Positions 1 to 11,400 of a stretch of 34,535 bases of DNA are shown here, in pieces (the stretch's first letter is position 1; every line of letters begins with the position of its first letter). The translations under genes were made by a program, and so were the position numbers. The notes beneath the pieces are model-generated. The model ran no database searches, was not told the DNA's origin, and saw only the letters and a list, made by a program, of their open reading frames with translations. The DNA lies in NCBI GenBank assembly GCA_938011245.1, contig CALLUJ010000124.1, positions 1 through 34,535 of the forward strand, written 5' to 3'. Origin of the DNA: an uncultured Aquimarina sp. GTDB taxonomy: Bacteria > Bacteroidota > Bacteroidia > Flavobacteriales > Flavobacteriaceae.

Positions 1-45
1 TACTATGCCTTGTTGGATCAAAAAACGGGCTCTTTAGGAAAGTAG
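1..45 (+). CDS. 3' end of an unidentified gene (partial)
   Basis: The first 15 codons read in frame to a TAG stop and give the C-terminal tail YYALLDQKTGSLGK. A good hairpin terminator follows 12 bases later, which supports this being the real end of a plus-strand gene. The tail is too short to assign a family, so no function is proposed. Confidence 0.6.
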   Translation, partial: YYALLDQKTGSLGK

Positions 46-56
46 CAATCAAAAAA

Positions 57-100
57 TGAAACTCCAAGATCTGGAAGCTATCAAATCTTGGAGTTTTTTT
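57..100 (+). terminator. Rho-independent terminator
   Basis: AAACTCCAAGAT (59-70) and ATCTTGGAGTTT (85-96) form a perfect 12-bp stem with a 14-base loop, followed by a T run to 100. It ends the partial gene at the left edge and insulates it from the gliding locus. Confidence 0.88.
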
Positions 101-398
101 AACTAAATTGTTCTAAACAACGCTATTTTCTGAATGTGCCTTAATAAATTAAGAAAAAGCAAATTTAGGAGACTATTTTATAGTAAAATACCAGTATAAA
201 TCTTCTAAAGTATAAGTTTAAAATTAAAAAAGCTCTTTTTGATATTAAAAGTAGATTAAAGGCGTCTTTTTTTCGTTTAAAAACAATATATTTAAAAAAA
301 ACATTAAAAAAATAAGCTTCTTCATAAAAATTCTTGCTATTTTAGTGCGTTAGAACAAGTTATTAACCGTTTACTAACAATAGTGTAGTTGGTAATGT
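101..398 (+). other. AT-rich gap and leader upstream of the gliding locus
   Basis: This roughly 300-base stretch after the terminator has no open reading frame that looks like a gene and no RNA gene I can recognise. It should hold the promoter of the sprC-like gene. The nearest match to the Bacteroidota -7 box (TAnnTTTG) is TATTTTAG at 338-345, with one mismatch and no convincing upstream TTG, so I do not call a promoter. A short self-complementary AAAAAGCTCTTTTT lies near 227-240. Confidence 0.4.
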
Positions 399-2435
399 AT
401 GTTTAAAATTGTTATGAGACCCCAAAATCTTTTAATTAATAGTTTAGTTTGTCTTTTATTCTTTATAGGAATAATTGAAAATGGATTTTCACAAAATTTA
501 GAAAAACCAATAATAGGTAATGCCTGTGCTACTTCGGATATTTTTAATAGCTTTAGCGCAGAGTTTACACCTCCAGCAAGTCTTCCTAGAGAGACAGTAT
601 ATGCTTTACAGCTTTCAAATAAAGTAGGAAGTTTTAATTCAAATACTATTATTCTTTCAAGGGCTTCATTGCAGGGTTCATCTAATGTGGTAAATTTTGA
701 ATTTAGTTATCCAGAGTTTGACGGTTCAGGCGAAACATTAGGGAGCAATACCTATAAAGCAAGAATCATAATAGAGAATCAAACTGACATTTTTCCTGGA
801 CAAACGATGGAGCTTTATGCTTTTTTTTATGATGGATCAAGGTTAGAACTTAAACCAGAAAGATTATGTAGATTAGGACAAGAAATAAGAGCAGAAAGTG
901 AATATGAAGAATACTTATGGTTTAGAAATGATGTTTTAATTCCTGGAGAAACTGGTCGTACACTTATAGCAAATTTACCTGGACGGTATTTTTATGTTCC
1001 CAATTTTGGTCAATGTAATAGTCCTTCTGGTTTTGGAACTCTTAGATCTGATGTTGTTATTGTTGCTGAAGCCGATGGAAATTTAGACATTACAATTGCG
1101 GCAAATGGATCAACTACTATTTGCGCTTCGGATAATGTTGTTTTAGAAATAAATAACCCGTTACCAAGTTACAGTTATCAATGGCTTAAGGATGGAGAAA
1201 CAATTGCTGGTGCTAGAAATGCATCTTTGGTCATTGGAAACGGCAATATTAATGCAGCGGGAACATATACCCTAGAAGTTTTAGATAGAAATGATGTGAT
1301 TAATAGATGTACCTCTGTTTCAAACCCTATAACTATAAATTTACTAAATCCTTCAATAGAGATTACTTCAAGCTTAGAAGAAGTTATTATACCTGGGCAA
1401 GGCATTACTCTTACGGCAGAGGCAACTGGAGGACTCCCAAGAACCATAACATGGTTTAGAGTAGAAGGAAGTACAGAAGTAGATATTCCCAATAGTAATA
1501 CAGAGAACTTAGTAGTTACACAAGCAGGTACTTATGGGGTTAGAATTACAGCCACAACCTCTTGTTCAATTAATACGGTTACCTCTATAAATCAAGTAGA
1601 TGTTTCGACAATAAACAATTTAAATATAGGAATTGATTATGAGAATGGATCGTATAGCGATTGTACTTTAGGTTCGGTTACACTCCAAGTAACTAATATT
1701 TCAACAATTATAAATGGTTCTCCTGTTCTTGTTCCTCTCAATAGTTTTGCAGATTCTGCAATAACGTGGTTTAGGCTATTACCAGATGGATCATCAGAAC
1801 AACTAACAGAGTTTTCGGGATTAAGTATCGATATTACAGACGCTACTGGGAATGGAGAATATTTTGCTCAAATAGGAACGGATGCATCAAACACACTTGA
1901 TGTTAAATTAAATCCAAGTAGCTTTAGTATTAGTTCCAGTACTAACGGGTTTCAATTATCTACACAACAACCTACTTTAACACTTAGTGTTTCAAATCCC
2001 TCTAGTGGTTCTATAACAAATTACAGGTGGATTCGTTTACTAAACTTAGCAGAAGAAAGAGAAGAATCAACAGATCCAACTTTGGAAGTTTTTGAATCGG
2101 GAGATTATACTGTAGAAATTACATTTGATGGATGTACCTCTCGTATAGAACCTCCTATTTCTATAGGAAGAGAATCATTAGTAATCCCTAATATACTTAC
2201 ACCTAATGAAGCAACTAATAGAGACTGGGATTTACCATTACAATTAAGTAATCAACCTAATGTAGGAGTTACTATTTATACAGCAAACGGAGAAGTAGAC
2301 TTTAGTAAAGAATCGAATTATAATGGAGAGTGGCCTAGAAATTCAGCTTCAAATGTAAATGGAACAATTTATTATTACATTATAACAGAAAATAATAGCC
2401 CTTTGGAAAAAGGAACAATAACAATTATTAGATAA
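399..2435 (+). CDS. sprC: SprC-like secreted T9SS cargo with Ig-like modules and type B sorting domain
   Basis: This 678-residue protein has an N-terminal signal peptide ending near FSQN (residue 32). At least five Ig/PKD-like modules follow, each marked by a Trp core and a GxY-type strand: YLWFRND at about 172, YQWLKDGETI at 260, ITWFRVEG at 350, ITWFRLLPDG at 455, and a fifth near 545. From about residue 596 the protein matches the gliding-motility/T9SS type B sorting domain: IPNILTPNEATNRDW, then a YNGEW...GTIYYYII stretch, ending KGTITIIR. Such proteins are exported by T9SS and need a PorP/SprF-like partner, and one is encoded 6 bases downstream. An in-frame ATG at 414 (MRPQNLL) gives an equally good signal peptide and may be the true start. 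The symbol rests on gene order (sprC-sprD-sprB-sprF of F. johnsoniae) rather than on a sequence match, so T9SS cargo is the safer call. Confidence 0.8.
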   Translation: MFKIVMRPQNLLINSLVCLLFFIGIIENGFSQNLEKPIIGNACATSDIFNSFSAEFTPPASLPRETVYALQLSNKVGSFNSNTIILSRASLQGSSNVVNFEFSYPEFDGSGETLGSNTYKARIIIENQTDIFPGQTMELYAFFYDGSRLELKPERLCRLGQEIRAESEYEEYLWFRNDVLIPGETGRTLIANLPGRYFYVPNFGQCNSPSGFGTLRSDVVIVAEADGNLDITIAANGSTTICASDNVVLEINNPLPSYSYQWLKDGETIAGARNASLVIGNGNINAAGTYTLEVLDRNDVINRCTSVSNPITINLLNPSIEITSSLEEVIIPGQGITLTAEATGGLPRTITWFRVEGSTEVDIPNSNTENLVVTQAGTYGVRITATTSCSINTVTSINQVDVSTINNLNIGIDYENGSYSDCTLGSVTLQVTNISTIINGSPVLVPLNSFADSAITWFRLLPDGSSEQLTEFSGLSIDITDATGNGEYFAQIGTDASNTLDVKLNPSSFSISSSTNGFQLSTQQPTLTLSVSNPSSGSITNYRWIRLLNLAEEREESTDPTLEVFESGDYTVEITFDGCTSRIEPPISIGRESLVIPNILTPNEATNRDWDLPLQLSNQPNVGVTIYTANGEVDFSKESNYNGEWPRNSASNVNGTIYYYIITENNSPLEKGTITIIR

Positions 2436-2441
2436 AGTACT

Positions 2442-5297
2442 ATGAACAAGAAATTACCTGTTTTTTTAGTTCTGTACTTTGCAACACAAGTACTAACAGC
2501 ACAAGATCAAGAGCTTGCAGGTCCCCCTTTACAAGCAGTACATAATACGGCTAAATATAATCGTTTTTTGTTTAACCCTGCATTTTCCTATAATAAGCAA
2601 GCGGCTGAGTCTGGAGATAAAAATGGATATATCTCAGTGTATGGTAGGTTAGAAAAAGTAGACTTTGTAGACGCTCCAAGAAATTTAAACGCCACTTTTA
2701 GCAAAACATTTAACGAAAAAATGAGTTATGCTGTTGGAGTATTCCAACAAAATATAGGAGCTATTTCTCACTTTGGAGGAATATTAAATTATATATATAA
2801 TGTAGAATTTAATAGAGATACTCATATGGCATTTGGGGCAAACGTATCGTATCAGAGAGCTGGCTTAAAGTCCGATGTACGAACCGTAGACCCTGTAGAA
2901 AATAGCTTAATACTTGGAGAATTCGATGATACATCATTATTAAGAGTTTCTCCAGGGTTTAATATAAACTACAGAAACTTTGATTTTGGCTTAGTAGCAC
3001 GTAATATTGTTAATGCTTCGTTAGGAGGTAATGAAAACTTATACAAATCAAATACTATTGTAATTCATGGTATGTATTCTAGACCATTAGCTAGAAGATC
3101 TCCAAATACAATTAGAGGGATGTTATATGTAGAAAAAGAAACAGAAGTAGATGCTGTTTTTGGACTAAATGGTTTTATTGAAAATGAAAAATACGGTTTT
3201 GCCCAATTAGGTTACAATACAACGTATGGAGTTTCTTTAGGTTTAGGATTTAATATTACACCACAAGCTACTGTTGGATATACTATAGAAAGAGGATTTG
3301 GTGAAGCAGATATATTTGGATTAAATCACGAATTTACATTGGCTTATAATTTTGTAGAACCCCAACGCGGTGCTAGAAGAAAAAGAAAATTACCTATTCC
3401 AAAACCAAAACGACAATTACCCGAACGAAAAGAAATTAGTAAGGCAGATAAATTACTAGCCTTACAAACAGCAAGAGATCAACAAACAGGTAGAATAGCA
3501 GCATTACAAGATGCAAGAGCAAAGACAGAACTATTGCGTAATGCTAAGAAACAAGATGCAGAAGAAAAAGATAAAGCTAGCGAGTTAGTAAGAACGGTAA
3601 GTCTTCAAATAGATGATAACGATTTAGAAAAAGCAAAAGCTACTTTAGAAAAAATTAAGAAAAGCAGGTATATTTCTGATGAAGATAAAACATCCTTATT
3701 AGCTAAATACACTAAAAAAGTTGAAATAGCTCAAGACATTGAGGCTGAAGAGACAAGGATTGCAGAAGAAACTAAATCCAAAAACCAGGCTCGTGCATTA
3801 CTTGCTAGGACAAAAAAGTTAATTAATAACAAAAATAGCATTGATGCAGAAACAACTTTAGAACTTATTAGAAATAACAAATATATTTCCGAAGAAGAAA
3901 AGAGACAAGTTGTTAGTAGTTTAAGACGTTTAAAAGAAGAAAAACAACAAGAAGCAGTAGTAGCTGTAGAGGAGAAACAAAGAAAAAAAGGAGCAGAATT
4001 ACTTAGAACTACAAATGTATTATTAGATAACAATAACATAGAAGAAGCTAAGTCCAAAGAAACATTAATAAGCCAAAATAAATTTATTTCAGATGCGGAT
4101 AAGAAACAATTATTAGAACGATTAAATAAAAAGGTAAAAGAAAACGAAGCTTTAGCATTACAAGAAGAAAATACGAGAAAAGCTTCAGAGTTAGTACGAA
4201 CTACTTCGTTATTATTAGATAGCGAATCAATTACAGCTTCTGATGCTCAAAATAAAATTAAAGAAATTAAAGACAATCAGTTTATAAGCGAAGACGAGAA
4301 GAATAGAATTTTAAGAAAATTAGAAAAAGTTTTAGAAAATCAAGCACAAGTTGCTGAAGCAGAACGTTTAGCAGAAGAAAAACGCTTAGCAGAAGAAATT
4401 AGAAGAGCTAAAGCATTTGCTAATGAAACAGAATCTATAGCATCTACGGGTAGCTTAGAAGACGTTAAAGCACGAGCAGCGTTAGTTCGAACGTCAAAAT
4501 TAGTTCCAGAAGAAGAGAAGGAACGAATTTTAAGTAGTTTAACCCAAATAATAGAGAATAAAGAATCAGAAGCTAAAGCAGCAGAAGCAACTCGTTTAGC
4601 AGAGCAAGCCCGAAGAGCTGAAGAAGTTAAGCAAGTAGAAGCGTTTGCTAATGAAACAGAATCTATAGCATCTACGGGTAGCTTAGAAGATATTAAAGTA
4701 CGAGCAGCGTTAGTCCGAACGTCAAAATTAGTTCCAGAAGAAGAGAAGGAACGAATTTTAAGTAGTTTAACCCGAATAATAGAGAATAAAGAATCAGAAG
4801 CTAAAGCAGCAGAAGCAGCTCGTTTAGCAGAGCAAGCCCGCAAAGAAGAAGCAGCTCGAAAAGCAGCAGAATCAGCTCGTTTAGCAGAGCAAGCCCGTAA
4901 AGAAGAAGCAGCTCGAAAAGTAGCAGAAGCAGCTCGTTTAGCAGAGCAAGCCCGTAAAGAAGAAGCGGCTCGAAAAGCAGCAGAAGCAGAAGACAAACGT
5001 CTTGCTAAGGAGGCAGAAGCAGCTCGCATCGCAGAAGAAGCAAGGTTAGCAAAAGCAGCAGAAGAAGCAAGAAAAAAGAAAGCAACTATAGTTAGAACTA
5101 CTTCAATAAAAGATGAAGTAGAAAACAGAAAAAAAGCAGAATTAGTTAAAGTGAAAAAATTAATTAGTAATGAAGATCAAAAAGAAGAGAGGCGTAGACA
5201 AGTACAAGCGGCGTTAAAACGAACCACTAAAAAGGTGGAAAAAGAGGAAACAAAAAGAGGAAATACCTTAAAAAGAATCTTATTACCACAAAATTGA
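2442..5297 (+). CDS. sprD: PorP/SprF-family outer-membrane protein with long coiled-coil extension (SprD-like)
   Basis: The 951-residue product starts with a signal peptide (MNKKLPVFLVLYFATQVLTAQ) and a PorP/SprF beta-barrel of about 310 residues. The barrel shows the typical opening (N-x-x-x-FNPAF) and ends near FTLAYNFVEPQ. A basic linker (RKRKLPIPKPKRQLPERKE) leads into about 640 residues of charged, Ala/Glu/Lys/Arg-rich helix. That region holds at least six related modules of roughly 50-75 residues, each with an RT or NET segment, an acidic helix and a motif like YISEEEK or LVPEEEK. It then turns into 19-residue AARLAEQARKEEAARKAAE repeats resembling TolA. PorP/SprF barrels are usually about 300-350 residues, so two thirds of this protein is extension, presumably in the periplasm. 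It is likely cotranscribed with the cargo gene 6 bases upstream. The symbol is inferred from locus order. Confidence 0.8.
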   Translation: MNKKLPVFLVLYFATQVLTAQDQELAGPPLQAVHNTAKYNRFLFNPAFSYNKQAAESGDKNGYISVYGRLEKVDFVDAPRNLNATFSKTFNEKMSYAVGVFQQNIGAISHFGGILNYIYNVEFNRDTHMAFGANVSYQRAGLKSDVRTVDPVENSLILGEFDDTSLLRVSPGFNINYRNFDFGLVARNIVNASLGGNENLYKSNTIVIHGMYSRPLARRSPNTIRGMLYVEKETEVDAVFGLNGFIENEKYGFAQLGYNTTYGVSLGLGFNITPQATVGYTIERGFGEADIFGLNHEFTLAYNFVEPQRGARRKRKLPIPKPKRQLPERKEISKADKLLALQTARDQQTGRIAALQDARAKTELLRNAKKQDAEEKDKASELVRTVSLQIDDNDLEKAKATLEKIKKSRYISDEDKTSLLAKYTKKVEIAQDIEAEETRIAEETKSKNQARALLARTKKLINNKNSIDAETTLELIRNNKYISEEEKRQVVSSLRRLKEEKQQEAVVAVEEKQRKKGAELLRTTNVLLDNNNIEEAKSKETLISQNKFISDADKKQLLERLNKKVKENEALALQEENTRKASELVRTTSLLLDSESITASDAQNKIKEIKDNQFISEDEKNRILRKLEKVLENQAQVAEAERLAEEKRLAEEIRRAKAFANETESIASTGSLEDVKARAALVRTSKLVPEEEKERILSSLTQIIENKESEAKAAEATRLAEQARRAEEVKQVEAFANETESIASTGSLEDIKVRAALVRTSKLVPEEEKERILSSLTRIIENKESEAKAAEAARLAEQARKEEAARKAAESARLAEQARKEEAARKVAEAARLAEQARKEEAARKAAEAEDKRLAKEAEAARIAEEARLAKAAEEARKKKATIVRTTSIKDEVENRKKAELVKVKKLISNEDQKEERRRQVQAALKRTTKKVEKEETKRGNTLKRILLPQN
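4416..4840 (+). repeat. Near-identical direct repeat of 228-base period inside the sprD-like gene
   Basis: The segment at 4416-4612 recurs at 4644-4840 with only a few base differences. The offset is exactly 228 bases (76 codons), so the frame is kept. Each copy encodes the module FANETESIASTGSLEDxKxR...LVPEEEKERILSSL. The near identity suggests a recent in-frame duplication. Confidence 0.9.
4815..4985 (+). repeat. Three tandem 57-base repeats encoding a 19-residue Ala/Arg/Glu helix unit
   Basis: Copies start at 4815, 4872 and 4929, each encoding close variants of AARLAEQARKEEAARKAAE. Part of the unit also closes each 228-base repeat upstream. The 19-residue period and composition fit a continuous charged alpha-helix. 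The number of copies is likely to vary between strains. Confidence 0.9.
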
Positions 5298-5494
5298 TAA
5301 TCAATTTATCCTATATGTAAGGATATATTCAAATAATAACAAATAAAGGGACATTACATTATTGTTAAAATGAATCAATAATAGTGTTAAAACGATAAAA
5401 AAACACTAGATTATAGTCCTTTTTTTAAATGAAAAACAAATTTAATGCAACTTTAAGTTACATTAAAAAAAACAATAACTAAAATGTTAACTCC

Positions 5495-8400
5495 ATGGAA
5501 AAACATTTACCTATTAAATTATTAAAAATTGTAAGTTTTTTTACAATTTGCTTTTACGCATCTGCTTCTTTTGCTCAAGGAGAAGGAACGGGGAATAATA
5601 TAGAATATCAACAACGATTAGATATGACTGTAAGAGGTGATATGCAAGTTATTGGTAACAATATAATTGGACTCCGTGGAAACTTTGATGGTACTAGACC
5701 AGCAGGAAGAAGAAGGGCTATTGATGAATATAACGGGGTAAGAAACAACGGTGGAAGTGGAAATCCTACACAACCAATTGCGGCTTATATTGATATTGAT
5801 AGTAATAGAAGTGATCCTAGATTTGCACCATTATTTAATGGGGCATTGCCAAATTCAGAGACAGATTATACAGGAAATGTAGATGCTAACGGTAGACCAA
5901 TACCTGTAAATAGTAGTGATGATGGGTCAACTTACACAGGAACATTTAATTCTAGTGCATCCCGTCTAGATATTGATCCAAATTGTGGAAAGGTAGTTAA
6001 AGCTTATTTATATTGGGCAGGTATTTACACTACAGATGGAACAGGCTTAAGCAGTAGAAACCCTTTTTGTAATAATGATAGTAATCAAGATTGTGCAGAT
6101 TATACTGAAATTAAAATACTACCACCAGGAGGAACAAGATATTACGATATTAGCCATGAGCCGTTAACAACAGCAGGAAATCCATTTGGAGTACAATTAA
6201 GTAGTACGGTAGTTTTTGATGGAGAAAGAAATGCTTTTTATAATTTAAATCAAGATACTCCAGGTCAAAACAGGTTAACCCCTCCTCCAGGTGATCCAAC
6301 TCAAGACAGACCTTATAGTTGTCGATCCGATGTTACGGAAATATTTACAGAATTGCAGAATAGAGGAGAAGACGTATCTGGTTGGTGGACGGTAGCTAAT
6401 ATACCTGCAACAACAGGAACTAGAGGCAGAGGTACAGGTGCAGGTTGGACACTAGCAGTAGTGTATGAAAATGAAAGAGAAACAAACGAACGAAGAATTT
6501 TCTTCTTTGACGGATTTTCATACATATCTAATTTAGATAGGGGATTACCTCCTATAGAATTTAATGTAGGACCTTTTACGCCAGACCCTAATGCAAACCC
6601 TATTAATGCAACAATAGCTTCTGCTGGTTTGGAAGGAGATAGAGATCTTAGTGGAGATCAATTTACAATACAAACACCCTCTAGAAGGAATAGAGGAGCG
6701 GGAGCAGTACGTTTGGAAGAATCAGCTTTAAATAGACATCATATAGGTGCTGCTAATGTAAATTCTGAATTTAACTTTTTTAATAGTACCATTACTAATG
6801 TTAATGTTAATGGCCCTTTTAGGCAACCTAATTCTTCAAATACGTTAGGTTTCGATACCGATCAGTATAATTTAAGTAATGCGAATAACAGAGTAATAAA
6901 TAATTCTGACACAGAAGCAACATTTCGTTTATTTACAACAAGTGAAAGTTTTGGTAATCATTTTGTGGCTTTTGCTATAGATGTAATAGGTCCAAATTTA
7001 ACCGTTTTAAAACAAGCGCTTAGAGGAGGTACAATACTTACTCAAAACGGTTCGCAAGTAGGTTTTGGACAAGAGTTAACCTACAGATTAACGTTAAGAA
7101 ACGTAGGCAACGATGATGCTACAGAGGTTTCTTTGACAGATTATATCCCTGCCAACACTCAATTACTTACTTTTGGAGATGGAAGCCAATTTAGATTTAA
7201 TGGCTTGCCACCAGGTTTTCCTACACCTACTATTGCTACAGTAAGAGAGGATGCTCCTAATTCCATAACCAATTTTCCTTTTGAAACAGACAGGGTAACC
7301 ATTACAGACCTACCTACTTTTTCTAGAATTGATTGTACTAATTGTGAAACAAGTACAAGTACCCAAGAAGTAATTATAGAATTTAGAGTACGAGTAATCG
7401 AAGAATGTAGCCCTCAACGTAATGCATGTTACGACCAAGTAAGTAATTTTGTAGAAGGAACCTTTAATGGTCAATTATTTAGAAGAGCAGGCACACCAAC
7501 AGATCCTTTATTTCAGCTTAGAAGTGCTTTTGCAGTGGATAATACCTGTAATAGTTTAATGGAAGGGCCCACTATTCAGTTGCCTAATAGAGTGGCTAGA
7601 TGTACTTCCGAAATAGGAACCATTTGTGATCAAGGGGGGCAAACTAATATAGAAGGCTCTTTAGGTTTTGAAAGGTACAATCTATACTTTTATCCAGCTT
7701 CACAAGTTTTTGATGCTAGCGGAGACCTTATAGATACTAATGGAAACGGACGTGCAGACGATGCAGATTATCCTGTTGACGCTACAAGACTTTTAAGAAC
7801 ACAAATCTTAGCAGGTTCTCCTTCTTCTTCAAATCCAGTCTTTACAAGTCTTCCTAACACTTCTGTAGTAGCAGATGCTGAAAGTTTTACAATAATGGAA
7901 TCGGGATACTATTTAATTGAAAGTATTAATGACGAAACATTGCCCTGTAGTAATGGATTAGAGTCTTTTGTTGTAGATTTATTCGATGCTACACTTCCTA
8001 TAAACAGGCCTTTAGAAAACCCTAGTTTAAATGGTGTTTTATTGCCAGAATGTACTATTAATAATCAAAGAATGGTTCAATTTGAAATTTGTGATGCTCA
8101 ATTTGAAATTACAACCAATTACCCTAGGGATACACGTTTAGTTTGGAGTAGAGTAGACCCTACAACGTGTACAACAACAGATAATCCACAGAATTGCCCC
8201 ATTACGGGTCCTTCGGGTTGTAGATTTAACGCTATTAAAACAGTAGAAGATACGGTTCCTGGAGATGCTGCCACCGAAAATATAATGATTACTGAAACTG
8301 GGGATTATTCGTTGACAGCTACTTTAGAAAACGGAGGGTGTACAGAAACATTTTTCTTTCGAGTAATCGATTTTCAAAATAATTTAGATACAGATGCACC

Positions 8401-11400
8401 AGATGTAACTGCTTGTAATGAAACACCAACAGTAAATGTAACTGGAACTAGCAATATAGCAGGGACGTTAAGCTATCGATTGATATATGCTATTGACGAT
8501 CCAAGTACACCAGTAGTTGATTATATAGATGTAGAAACAGATACAGACCCTACTTTGAGTACTTATGGTAATTTTATAGTGCCAGAACCCGCTGTGGTAC
8601 CTTCTACGGTAAATGTTAGAATAACAGCTATTCCTATTTCTAGTACGGCTACAGTAGGTACTACTTGTGAGTTTGAGTTTTTTGAAGCTATACAGTTCGT
8701 AAATCCTGAAATTACTAATATAGTAGTGACCTCCCCAACCTGTGCGGTAGATCAAACTGCAATTAATAACGGTATAGATGAATCTAGAGGAAGTGTACGT
8801 GTGAACGTTTCTAACAATAGTGAAGAATATACTTATGTGTTAATTGATACTAATGGTACACCAAATAATGAAGCTGATGATATTTTTGTTCGAAGAATAA
8901 ACACTAATATAAATACGAATGATTTTAACAATTTAGACCCTAGTTTAAATTATAAAGTCCGTGTTTATTTTAATGGACAAGCAGCAGTGGTAGGAGATGA
9001 AAACTTTGATATTACGGCAATAAATACAAACCCCAACCGTACTAGTGCAACCCCTTCAAATGTAATAGCTTCGGGTTGTGTATTAGAAGAATTAGTACCT
9101 GCATTTAGTCCTGTACAAACTTATACAGCAACTATTGTAAGAGTTAGAGACGTTACTTGTGAACCAGGAGTAATTACAGTAAACATAACAGCGAATCCAG
9201 GACCTTTACCTGCCGATGCTACTTTTACTATTGAAGCTTTAGGAATAAATGGATTTATATCGGGAAGACCTATAAGCATACAGGATGAAAGTTTAAGACC
9301 AGCTTCTGTTCCTGAAGATGGATCGGGAGTATCTACAGGTGTTGATGATACACGATACTTTGATTTTTCAACAATTACTACTTTTGACGTAGAAGTTGAT
9401 GCAAATGGATGTAATATAGTATTTCCAAATTTAGCTAATCCGTTAACACCTTATTTAGGATTACAAATCACAGAAGCTTCTAAAACAGATGTAAGTTGTA
9501 ATGGAGGAACAGATGGGCAGTTTACGCTAAATACAACAGATTTGGTAGGAAATACTGTTGCTCCAGGTAGAGTTATAAATTATAGAATTATAAGTGGTAA
9601 TAATACAAGTCTTGTTTATCCTATAGATAGTATGGACGAAACGTTTACAAATTTACCAGCAGGAACATTCCAAGTAATTGCTAGAGATATAACCGATTCC
9701 ACATTCCCATGTGAGTCAGAGCCTATAGGAATTACACTAATGGAGCCAAATCCGCTATTAGCACCAACAATAACGGTAGTTACAGCATTCGATTGTAATA
9801 ATCTAGGAAGCATAACAGTTAGTAATCCAACAGATAACTTAGGAGGAACACAACCTTATAGATTTCAATTGTTATTAAATGGTGTGCTTACGCCTGCACC
9901 AACTCCCCCAGCAACAAATTCATCGGTAGCAATTGCAAATTTACCATTTACAGGGCTATCCGAAGGAGCCTATACAGTTGCCATTGTAGATAGTAATGGA
10001 TGCCCTATTGGACCTGTTTCTAATGAAATAGTCTTTAGACCATTATCGGATATAGTTACATTTGTGGAAAACCCATCGAATCCAATTACTTGTGATGCCA
10101 GTAATAATCCTAACGAAACTACTGAAATTAGTGTTACAGCAACAGCTACAAATGGAGGAACTATTGGTTATGAAATTACAAGAGCTGCTCCAACGGTAAA
10201 TCCTCCTGTTACTACAATAGTAACAAGCAGTACCGATGGAAGATTTAATTTACCAGAAGGAAATTATACAATACAGGCTACTACAAGTTCTGGTTGTACA
10301 GATACTATAGAGGTTGTTGTAGAGCCAATACTGAGAATAAATATTGCAAGTTTACCAAATCCAAATAATGTACAATGTTTAGGAGATACTAGTGGTACTA
10401 CTGTAATAATTGAAAACGTTATTCCAGCCCCAATAGGCACAGGGTATACGTACGAGTTAATGCTAGGGACAAACCCAATAGCTTCAAATTCAAGTATAGT
10501 ACCGGTAACACAAGCAAGTATAGATTTAGTAAACTTAGCACCTTCAGGCTCTGAAACCTATACTTTTACGGTAACGGATGCTTTCACAGGTTGTTCAGAT
10601 TCAGAAACCTTTACAGTAGGTAATGCACCACCTCCACCTGTAGCAGTATTGGACGAAGCACCAGCATATAGTTGTACAGGTCCTAATGCAGGAACTTATA
10701 CCTTTAGTGTAGAAGGGAGAGACGGTACAGGTTTAGGTTATGTGTTTTCTATTACTTCACCAACAGCAATTCCAGTTAATTCTGATGGAGTGTCATTTAC
10801 GGTACCAGCACCTACTTCAGGGTCAGTAACGTATCAGGTTTCTGTGGAAGACTCTAATTGTCCTGGGCAAGCTACCTTGCCAGTAACCGTAGATGTTATT
10901 GAAAATTTTTCAGCAACATTAAATGCTTCTTCAAATTCGTGTGTGCCTACTGCAGCAGGTGATCCTAATTTGCAAGTAATAATAGATGTTGCTGGAACGG
11001 CTAATTTTTCATACCAACAAGTTTTAAATGGAACAAATATTGGAACCGTAGTAGATGTAACTTCCATTACTGGAACAACAGGAGGTCAAATTACAATTGA
11101 TTTAGCAACACCAAATAGAAATATACAGAACAATTATGAGTTCATAATTTTTGATGAAAATCATGATAACCTTAATTGTGCTATTCGGGTTCCTTTTACA
11201 GTAAATCAAGCTATTGCTATTACTCCACCAAATCGAGTTCAACCAACATGTACAACCGCTGGTGCTTTACCAACAAATGGAGCATCGGTTAGTTTCTCGG
11301 TTACTGGAGGTACTGGGGTATATAATTACGAAGTATTTAATACAACAACGAGCACGGATATTACTGGACAACCTAGTATTATACAATCGGGTACAATGGA

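Noticed and set aside
4340-5029. Long open frame on the minus strand opposite the coiled-coil repeats of the sprD-like gene
   Set aside because: Its protein is a Ser/Ala/Arg/Leu-rich mirror of the repeat (RAASSLRACSAKRAAS), caused by Glu/Ala/Arg codon repeats on the coding strand. No start context or homology is visible.
5307-5325. TATCCT...AGGATA inverted repeat after the sprD-like gene as a terminator
   Set aside because: The 6-bp stem is not followed by a T run and has only moderate GC. It is too weak to decide whether transcription ends between the sprD-like and sprB-like genes.
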